Positions 6,833 to 13,162 of a stretch of 16,958 nucleotides of DNA are shown one piece after another. Both the position numbers and the translations under genes were made by a program. The DNA is from an uncultured Aeromonadales bacterium (GTDB lineage Bacteria > Pseudomonadota > Gammaproteobacteria > Enterobacterales > Succinivibrionaceae): assembly GCA_902796095.1 (NCBI GenBank), contig CADBNP010000200.1, positions 1-16,958 on the forward strand, given 5' to 3'. Position 1 is the first letter of the stretch; each line of letters starts with the position of its first letter. Below the pieces are notes generated by a model, which saw nothing but the letters and a program-made list of their open reading frames with translations, did not search any database and was not told where the DNA came from.

Positions 6833-9800
6833 CTAACGTCTGAGAATCCCGTCTAATGTGGAAATCATCTCATTGATATTTATAGGCTTTGAAATATGTC
6901 CGTCCATGCCTGAAAGTTTTTCAGCCTCTATATCCTCCACAAACGCATTGGCAGTCATTGCTATCACAGGTATCCGGGCAATTTTTTCATTCTCAGACTC
7001 TCTGATAAGACGCGTTGCTTCATGTCCGTCCATTACAGGCATCTGAATATCCATCAGAACAACATCATAATATCCCGGCTCCGAATTTCTGACTGTTTCA
7101 ACAGCCTGACTTCCGTTTTCCGCAGTTTCCACCTCAAAGCCGAACCGTTTAAGACACATTGTCGCAATCTCACGGTTGATAGCGATATCCTCCACCAGAA
7201 GAACCCGCTTTCCCCTGAACATGTCAGCCTTAGGCGTAACCTGCTGAACAGTCTGGCCACCGGATTTTTCACCGGCTGCGGAAGCAGCAGTTTCACCACT
7301 GCCCGCTGCATCATCCTGAGCAAAATCCATGGGAATAGTCACAGTAAACTCTGTTCCCTTACCGACAGCCGTCTTACATGTTATGGTACCATTCATGAGT
7401 TCCACAAGGGTCTTTGAAATTGCCATTCCAAGACCAGTTCCGTTAATGCCGCTTACAGTGGATGTTCTCTCCCGTTCAAACGGTTCGAACACCTTTTCTG
7501 CAAACTCGGCACTCATTCCGATACCGTTATCCCGAACCACAATAACATAGTTGGCTCTTGTTTCCGGCTTTTTCTCAACAGATACATTTTCGAAGGCATC
7601 AATACCCACATTCTTCACTTCACCGATACCTTCAGAACTCTGGGAAAGGATCAGCTCCACCCTTCCGCCTTCATTGGTGAACTTAAGAGCGTTGCCCACC
7701 AGATTCATAACAATCCTTTTCAGATAGTGTGCATCGCATATCACCATGCGCTGAGCAACCTCATTTGTACTGACCTCAAAGGATATGTTCTTCTTGTTCA
7801 TCTGATTGACAAACATATCCTGGATCTCCTGGATAATCCCGACAACATCATTGCTGGCCAGCTTCAGCTCCAGTTTACCGTTTTCGATGCGGCTCATCTC
7901 AAGAACATCGTTGACCAGTTCCGTCAGATGAATACTTGAGGCACTGATTTTTTTCAGGTACTCCCTCATATCATCAGCAGAAACACCGGGCTGAAGAGCT
8001 ATGTCTGTATAGCCGATGATGGCATTCATCGGAGTTCTTATGTCATGGGACATATTCGACAGAAAGGCACCCTTTGCCTTGTTGCTCATCTCGGCATTTA
8101 TCTTGTCCTGCTTCATCTGCATTTCACGGCGACGGATGATGGAATAGACGCTGAACATGATTGAAAGGGCAAGAACCATGGAGAAAAACTGGATCAGGCT
8201 GTTTTCATGAAGAGCATGCTTGACCATGGCCAGCTGATCTGCAATGTATAAGTCGCTGCCGTCAAAAGAACCACTGCCGGCAATCTTTGAAACAAGACTC
8301 TGGTAATGCGTGGAAATATTGTCCACGGATTCCTTGACTGATGCGAACGACGCCTGCCGGACCCACATGAGAAGAGCGAAGAAAATCAGGGACAGAAGAG
8401 CAATACCCACAACAGACGAATTGCCGAAGCGGTTATCCTTTTTGAACACAACTCTGAAGAAGAAGAAACCGATAATGCTCCAGAATGCCAGCATCAGGTA
8501 GGATTCAGATTCAAGAGTGTTTCCTGTGAATATATGGGGAATAAGCAGGAACAGCATAAAAAGGAAGGATATCACCAGCCCCATAATGCCGGTTGCCTTG
8601 AAAAGAGTGATTTTTTCCGCACAGGCCAGCTTCACCGCAGCTGCCGATGTATAGGCATAGGCAAAGACTGCCCCGATCGTGGTCATATCAACAGTCCAGC
8701 TTATAACTGTCCTTCCAAGAAACGGCACACCCAAAGAGCAGATAATAACAAACCAGACGGCATGAACAGGAACATTGTCTCTGCTCAGACCGGTAAACCA
8801 CTTCGGAAGAATATCGTCCTGACCGAGAGCGTAAAGAAGTCTGCTTGAAGCTATAACATTGGTTATGATACTGGTGCACAGAGCTCCGAAAACGGTCAGA
8901 GTCAGAACCGGTACACCCCAGGAGCCGAGAAACTTCTCTGCACCTTCAAATATGAGAATAGGAATCGGATGTCTCTGCTGCTTTAACTGGGCAACATATT
9001 CGCTCCAGCCGGCATATTCGTCGGAAATGGAAAGTGCGGAAAGCAGCATGAGCATAATGTAGCAGAGTGCAATCACTACAATCGCAACAGCCATGATAAG
9101 AAACGACTTTCTTCCCGAAAAACTCAGTTCAGACGAGGAGTTGGAAATAGTTTCAAAGCCTACAAAGGCCCACGGAACAAAAGCAAGGCACATCCAGATC
9201 TGGGACGGAACAGACGCACTGTCCGAGAACAGCGGTGAAATTTTTTCAACCGGACTCGCTTCAACAGAAAAGGCACCGACGGCAAACGTAGCAATACCGG
9301 CAAGCATTATAAAAACCATTACCGTCAGAAGAGCCGCCGCCAGTCTCCTGGTTTTTAGCGTGATATAGGAAAAGAGAAGAATGGCTCCGGATCCGAGACA
9401 CGCCTCCCCAAAATAGACATCAAGACCGGCTACTGAATAGGATGGTCCGATTCGGAACAGATCCCCGAAGGCATACCTGGCCAAAACCGCAAACGCAGTT
9501 CCGTTGGCCCAGAGCATGGTGACATAGGTCAGAACCAGAAAGACACCGCAAAGAAAACTGTGATCATATCCGAAGGCCCTTCGGGTGAAGGCAAAGGCTC
9601 CGCCGGGATCCCGGCATCTGTTAATCAGATAGTGATAGTTGCATGCAATCACAAGGATCATGAGACCGCCGATAAACATTGCGATGGATGATCCAAGCGG
9701 ACCGCTGAGCGGAAGAAGTGTAGTTGCAGGCATTACAAAAACACCCCACCCTATGGCACAACCCACACAGATTGAAAATGCAGCCAAAGGTGAAACATAG

Positions 9801-9850
9801 GGAGACAAACCTGTATGGTTGTCATTTACCGAACTCTGATCTGAAGCCAT
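6833..9850 (-). CDS. APC-family permease fused to hybrid histidine kinase and receiver
   Basis: A 1005-residue membrane sensor. Residues about 18-500 form an amino acid-polyamine-organocation transporter-like region of about 13 membrane spans, with the first-helix motif VGCAIGWGVF (29-38) and the sixth-helix stretch AFVGFETISN (228-237). A segment of about 50 residues (500-550), probably periplasmic, and one more span (552-570) follow. Then come HisKA with SHDIRTP (His602 phosphoacceptor), HATPase with the N box around Asn716/Asn720, DNGIGM (774-779) and GTGLGM (804-809), a Gly/Ala-rich linker (about 845-870), and a receiver domain with Glu887-Asp888, phosphoacceptor Asp934, Thr966 and Lys988. 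All catalytic residues are present. It resembles CbrA in logic (transporter plus kinase), but CbrA uses an SLC5-type domain. No DNA-binding output domain or response regulator gene is nearby. The ribosome binding site is weak. It may transport, sense, or both. Confidence 0.93.
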   Translation of the reverse strand: MASDQSSVNDNHTGLSPYVSPLAAFSICVGCAIGWGVFVMPATTLLPLSGPLGSSIAMFIGGLMILVIACNYHYLINRCRDPGGAFAFTRRAFGYDHSFLCGVFLVLTYVTMLWANGTAFAVLARYAFGDLFRIGPSYSVAGLDVYFGEACLGSGAILLFSYITLKTRRLAAALLTVMVFIMLAGIATFAVGAFSVEASPVEKISPLFSDSASVPSQIWMCLAFVPWAFVGFETISNSSSELSFSGRKSFLIMAVAIVVIALCYIMLMLLSALSISDEYAGWSEYVAQLKQQRHPIPILIFEGAEKFLGSWGVPVLTLTVFGALCTSIITNVIASSRLLYALGQDDILPKWFTGLSRDNVPVHAVWFVIICSLGVPFLGRTVISWTVDMTTIGAVFAYAYTSAAAVKLACAEKITLFKATGIMGLVISFLFMLFLLIPHIFTGNTLESESYLMLAFWSIIGFFFFRVVFKKDNRFGNSSVVGIALLSLIFFALLMWVRQASFASVKESVDNISTHYQSLVSKIAGSGSFDGSDLYIADQLAMVKHALHENSLIQFFSMVLALSIMFSVYSIIRRREMQMKQDKINAEMSNKAKGAFLSNMSHDIRTPMNAIIGYTDIALQPGVSADDMREYLKKISASSIHLTELVNDVLEMSRIENGKLELKLASNDVVGIIQEIQDMFVNQMNKKNISFEVSTNEVAQRMVICDAHYLKRIVMNLVGNALKFTNEGGRVELILSQSSEGIGEVKNVGIDAFENVSVEKKPETRANYVIVVRDNGIGMSAEFAEKVFEPFERERTSTVSGINGTGLGMAISKTLVELMNGTITCKTAVGKGTEFTVTIPMDFAQDDAAGSGETAASAAGEKSGGQTVQQVTPKADMFRGKRVLLVEDIAINREIATMCLKRFGFEVETAENGSQAVETVRNSEPGYYDVVLMDIQMPVMDGHEATRLIRESENEKIARIPVIAMTANAFVEDIEAEKLSGMDGHISKPININEMISTLDGILRR

Positions 9851-10237
9851 GGAACTACCACACTTACACTTAAATCATGAATAAAAAGATTCTCTGCCAT
9901 AATACAATTAAAAAAGAACATTTTTATAGACTTAAGGCTATTTTTTCAATTTTTATTCACAGATCCTTGATAATCTGAACATCCTGCCGAAAAATTCATT
10001 CAGATCCCGCCGGATATCGGAACTTTGAAACAGACATTCTGTGCTCAGTCGATTCTGACAGTCTGCAATCCTGTAAACACCGTAAAACATTTCCTGCCCG
10101 CAATGTTACTGACGAGGTTAAAAAGCAGACAAAAAAAAGCACCCTATACCCGAAGGCATAAAGTACTTCATCACGACTGAAAATATCCAGGTAAACGTCA
10201 TACCGGCAACGGGAAGTTCATACCCGATAAAACCCCG
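9851..10237. other. Gene-free 387-base stretch with a promoter candidate and a terminator
   Basis: No gene is seen. The left part is AT-rich and should hold the promoter of the permease-kinase gene; the best guess on the minus strand is TTGAAA (9949-9944) with TATAAA (9928-9923) at a short 15-base spacing. The right part holds the terminator of the VC2046-like gene at 10131-10166. The middle, about 9970-10130, shows nothing I can interpret. Confidence 0.4.
10131..10166 (-). terminator. Terminator with UUCG tetraloop after the VC2046-like gene
   Basis: On the minus strand GTACTTTATGCC (10166-10155), a TTCG loop and GGTATAGGGTGC (10150-10139) can form a 12-bp RNA stem including several G-U pairs, capped by the very stable UUCG tetraloop and followed by eight Ts (10138-10131). 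Because the wobble pairs work only in the minus-strand RNA, it should be one-directional. It lies about 72 bases past the stop codon. Confidence 0.9.
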
Positions 10238-10765
10238 CTAGGCAACAAACTCTGCCCTCTTGTCCTCTTCCCCTCTGGACTCTGAAACAAGCTCAAGCAT
10301 CTCAACCGGAGTGACGGCTGTAAGGGGATTGCGCACCAGACGACCCTTTGTATTCTCGTACTTTATCTTTTCCTGCTGCAACGGTGAAAGCTGCTCCATC
10401 ACCGTTCTCGGAATTTCAGGGTGACGCAAAGTAAGCGGTTCAGGACTAAGACATTCGAGCAAATGTACAGCCACCATTCCTCCCTGACGGAAATAGTCGC
10501 CCAGCATATCAGCCTTTGCGATGTCACTGTCCTCGCTCTGCAGTCTTACAGGTTCCTGAAGTGCGAACTGTTCCCGCAGATCTTCCGTCTGCTTCTCCTG
10601 CACTACCGGATCTTTTACCCAGGCCTGATCCTGCACATCATCTGACAGCATGGATACCAACAGACTGAACTGTGATGAAAAACCGTTATGAACTGCTTGA
10701 TTTAATTCACTGCCTAACTGCAGTTCATCAACGAGCAAATTGTCTCTAATTTCACCGGTCAGCAT
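10238..10765 (-). CDS. VC2046/SO_2500-like conserved gammaproteobacterial protein
   Basis: A 175-residue soluble protein with no signal peptide or membrane span. The N-terminal stretch with VDELQLGSELNQAVHNG followed by a SLLVSMLSDDV segment resembles the VC2046/SO_2500 family of uncharacterised gammaproteobacterial proteins. The identification is by memory of the motif and is moderate. The rest is acidic and helical with a charged C-terminus. ATG at 10765 is chosen because a strong AAGGGGAG (10773-10780) stands 7 bases upstream; an in-frame TTG at 10786 lies upstream of that site. The gene is divergent from the porin across a 368-base control region and ends in a strong terminator. Function is unknown. 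Confidence 0.7.
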   Translation of the reverse strand: MLTGEIRDNLLVDELQLGSELNQAVHNGFSSQFSLLVSMLSDDVQDQAWVKDPVVQEKQTEDLREQFALQEPVRLQSEDSDIAKADMLGDYFRQGGMVAVHLLECLSPEPLTLRHPEIPRTVMEQLSPLQQEKIKYENTKGRLVRNPLTAVTPVEMLELVSESRGEEDKRAEFVA

Positions 10766-11133
10766 ATCGGTACTCCCCTTACACAAAAATATATCGGTAA
10801 ATCAGAAATTTCTTGAGGCGATTTTTCATGTTTTTTCTGACGGAGGGAGCAGAAACAGCATTACAGAAAATACGTAACAGCCAAATCGAACTTGCGCATT
10901 CCGGAAGCTGGCACCTGCAATAAGAAGCCAAACAGCATCCGTTAAATTTCTTAAGAAAATGAAAGAAAGAGGGGCAAAATATAAAGGCAAAAAATAAAAA
11001 AGAGAAAAAAAATAAAGTTAGTTATTGCTAACCAATATAAGTTGGTGATATTATAAGCTTATACAAGTGATCGATATCACATTTTATCAGAACACTTGCC
11101 TACTAACTTGAGAAAACCATGGAGATATATACG
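10766..11133. promoter_or_regulatory. Divergent control region between the VC2046-like gene and the porin
   Basis: No gene is seen. The left half holds the upstream region of the minus-strand gene and a palindrome TTTCTTAAGAAA near 10948. From about 10970 to 11016 it is strongly A-rich, as in UP elements or bent DNA. Then follow four consecutive dyads: GTTAG/CTAAC (11017-11032), ACCAA/TTGGT (11031-11046), TATAAGCTTATA (11052-11063) and GTGAT/ATCAC (11067-11080). A candidate promoter is TTGCTA (11025-11030) with TATTAT (11049-11054), spacing 18. The cluster suggests heavily regulated porin expression. Confidence 0.55.
11063..11084. promoter_or_regulatory. CRP/FNR-family operator before the porin
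   Basis: The 22-base site matches the CRP consensus with GTGA (11067-11070), six bases, TCAC (11077-11080) and a following ATTT; the base before GTGA is A instead of T. The core GTGAT-N4-ATCAC could also suit FNR-like proteins. It lies about 60 bases before the porin start codon; relative to the TTGCTA/TATTAT promoter it would fall just past the start site, suggesting repression, unless the real promoter is downstream. Confidence 0.65.
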
Positions 11134-12201
11134 ATGAGCAAAAAACTTGTTTCAGCCATTGCCGGTGCTGTTGCTGTTCTTTCTTCAGCAAATGCCGGTG
11201 CCGCCACTGTATTTGAAAACGATACCGCCAATCTCAGCGTGATCGGTCGCGTAAAAGTTCAAATCAACAACAATGATATGGATCCTGATCACAGAATGTC
11301 AGGCATAGCAAGACTAGGTGTTGAAGGCTCAACCAAAGTTAACGACTACATTTCCGTATACGGTCATATTCTTTATGAAATGGCTGCTCAGGACGTAGTA
11401 GACAACGATGAGCGCTTCAAGATTTATAACGGCTGGGTTGGATTTGATTTCAACGATTTCGGCAAACTGCAGTTCGGTCATTTTGAAGATGCATTCTACA
11501 AGGTATCAGAAGTTACAGATATTTTCATCGATCTGGGAACTGCAGGAGCTACCTATCAGGGTCTTACCGATAACGATTACGGCGGACGCAAGGACGGTGT
11601 GGCAATGTACGAACTTGACTACAGCGGTATCAAATTCGCAGCGTCATATCAGTTCAGGGATTCATCAAAATATGTGAATTACGGTGTGGGTGTTACCGCC
11701 GGATACGAATTTCAGATCGGTGATAATCCTCTCGGTATTCTTGCAGGATACGGTCATACCGAAGGTCTGAGATCAGCCAACGGCGCCGGACTGAACCCTG
11801 ACAATCTCTACTACGGCGTAGACAAGAATGAATGGGGCATTTCTCTCTACTACGGAGAAATGGGAGCACCTGGCATCTATGCAGCAGCCATGTACAACTG
11901 GGGTAAACTTGACAAGACCTACAAGACAAACGGTGTTGAAGCTGTTCTTTCATACACCACACCAGGTACCGCATGGAATTTCTCACTGGGTTATGCATAC
12001 CTGCATAACAGCAATAAGGACTATTCCCGTATCAGATTTGACAGTGATCGTTCAACCGTCAGCAACACATGGACCGGCAACATCACCTACAATCTGACCT
12101 CAAACTTCCAGATTTTCACTGAAGCTGAGTTTCATGCAAAGAATGTATTCCTTAATGAAACAGAAAATCTCTTTGAAGTCGGTCTGATATACAATTTCTA
12201 A
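11134..12201 (+). CDS. Gram-negative general porin, outer membrane beta-barrel
   Basis: A 355-residue outer membrane porin that should form a 16-strand trimeric channel for small hydrophilic solutes. A signal peptide (Met-Ser-Lys-Lys, Ala/Val-rich core, Ala-Gly-Ala site at about 21-23) is followed by a mature N-terminus with a VIGRVKVQINNN first strand. Alternating strands follow, including YISVYGHILYEM, GWVGFDFNDFGKLQFGHFED (a typical porin loop-3 region) and GVTAGYEF. The last strand ends LFEVGLIYNF, with the terminal Phe recognised by the BAM assembly machinery. Length is normal for OmpC/OmpF-type porins. ATG at 11134 is chosen because GGAG (11121-11124) stands 9 bases upstream; ATG at 11119 has no site. 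Expression is probably controlled by the operator cluster upstream; a strong terminator follows. Confidence 0.93.
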   Translation: MSKKLVSAIAGAVAVLSSANAGAATVFENDTANLSVIGRVKVQINNNDMDPDHRMSGIARLGVEGSTKVNDYISVYGHILYEMAAQDVVDNDERFKIYNGWVGFDFNDFGKLQFGHFEDAFYKVSEVTDIFIDLGTAGATYQGLTDNDYGGRKDGVAMYELDYSGIKFAASYQFRDSSKYVNYGVGVTAGYEFQIGDNPLGILAGYGHTEGLRSANGAGLNPDNLYYGVDKNEWGISLYYGEMGAPGIYAAAMYNWGKLDKTYKTNGVEAVLSYTTPGTAWNFSLGYAYLHNSNKDYSRIRFDSDRSTVSNTWTGNITYNLTSNFQIFTEAEFHAKNVFLNETENLFEVGLIYNF

Positions 12202-12505
12202 AGCTGATTTAAAATCATTTAATTTGGTTTACCTCATTTCTGAAGATCTCCTCCGGGGAGATCTTTTTTTTGGTTCGTATTTCACCATTCATCAGAAATA
12301 CCGTTCAAATATCGCTTCTGGCTGACTGCAAAATCCAAATTCACCCGCAACAATGATAAAATAAAGAAAAGGAAGTTCTGATAACAGGGAACTTTTACAT
12401 AAAACGGCTGTACGGCTCAGATTTATGTTTGCCCTGTTTAATGTGCAGCAAATACCTGTTGCCGGATCAGAACACACGGATTTTACCAGGCAACCAGAAC
12501 TCTTT
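12202..12505. other. Gene-free 304-base stretch downstream of the porin
   Basis: It contains the porin terminator (12243-12271). Beyond it, TAAAAT at 12357-12362 preceded by TG at the extended -10 position is a candidate promoter for the gene at 12506, and a small hairpin with arms AAGTTC (12373-12378) and GAACTT (12389-12394) followed by Ts lies in its leader. Both are weak calls. An open frame upstream of 12506 (from 12425) is in frame with the gene but has no ribosome binding site. Confidence 0.35.
12243..12271 (+). terminator. Strong intrinsic terminator after the porin
   Basis: AAGATCTCC (12243-12251) and GGAGATCTT (12257-12265) form a 9-bp stem with a 5-base loop, running into an uninterrupted T run to 12271. 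It lies about 42 bases past the porin stop codon. Confidence 0.9.
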
Positions 12506-12997
12506 ATGAAAACATTAAAATACGCATGGCTAGGTCTTTTTATCATAATTATTATTGCCGTAGTAGCATTGAAAAAATTTCCTGAACTCGTTTCCTACGA
12601 TTACTACTACAAGCATCTCAATATATACATCAACATAACACCGGAAACTGCTGATGAAAAAAAGAGCGAGGAGCTTGGTGATGCCATTGTCAGTCTTATA
12701 AAAAAGGATATTAAGTACCAGCTGGATGAAAACTTCGACAAAGCACCGAAAAAGACAGTGGAAAAGGACAGTATTGCACTGACAGTCAATCTTAAGTTCA
12801 AGAACTATCACGACTGCTATATGTATCTTCTTCATCACCGCAGCAGCGATATGAAGATTATTCCGGAATCAGAAGTTACAAAATCCAGTTTTGTAAGAAA
12901 GACAAAACTGACATACGTCAAGCAGACCGGAACATACGAGAACAAGGAAGAAAAGCAGAAAGGCGCAGTAGAAGTAAGTGCTGTATGCAGATTCTGA
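12506..12997 (+). CDS. Small single-span membrane protein of unknown function
   Basis: A 163-residue protein with one N-terminal membrane span (about residues 8-24: a Gly-Leu-Phe stretch followed by five Ile and Ala-Val-Val) after a basic Met-Lys-Thr-Leu-Lys-Tyr start, and a lysine-rich, mixed-charge domain that should face the periplasm. The domain has a YYKHLNIYINITPE stretch near the membrane and ends in Val-Cys-Arg-Phe; I recognise no family. ATG at 12506 is preferred because it opens directly into the signal-anchor; an in-frame ATG at 12425 would add 27 residues lacking any signal character. Neither has a good ribosome binding site, so the start is uncertain. The gene is convergent with the large kinase gene. 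Confidence 0.65.
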   Translation: MKTLKYAWLGLFIIIIIAVVALKKFPELVSYDYYYKHLNIYINITPETADEKKSEELGDAIVSLIKKDIKYQLDENFDKAPKKTVEKDSIALTVNLKFKNYHDCYMYLLHHRSSDMKIIPESEVTKSSFVRKTKLTYVKQTGTYENKEEKQKGAVEVSAVCRF

Positions 12998-13020
12998 TCC
13001 CGGGACAGAGACACTATTTT

Positions 13021-13058
13021 GAACGGATGATTACAATATCAGAATGCATCATCCGTTC
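13021..13058. repeat. 11-bp hairpin between convergent genes
   Basis: GAACGGATGAT (13021-13031) and ATCATCCGTTC (13048-13058) pair perfectly with a 16-base loop. No T run follows on either strand. It lies 24 bases past the stop of the plus-strand gene and could serve as an RNA-end structure for either convergent transcript. Confidence 0.6.
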
Positions 13059-13109
13059 CGGCACTCAGAACCTTTTACATGCCATTAAAATCTCAGAATC
13101 TGGCACCAT

Positions 13110-13158
13110 GACGGAATAAAGGAACACCAAGCTCTTTCCACAAGAGCTCCATTCCGTC
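13110..13158. repeat. Nested hairpin just past the kinase gene
   Basis: Outer arms GACGGAAT (13110-13117) and ATTCCGTC (13151-13158) enclose a second stem AGCTCTT (13130-13136) with AAGAGCT (13142-13148) around a 5-base loop. On the minus strand it lies immediately after the kinase stop codon and may act as a terminator or mRNA-end structure; the T-rich tail is poor. Confidence 0.55.
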
Positions 13159-13162
13159 CTGC

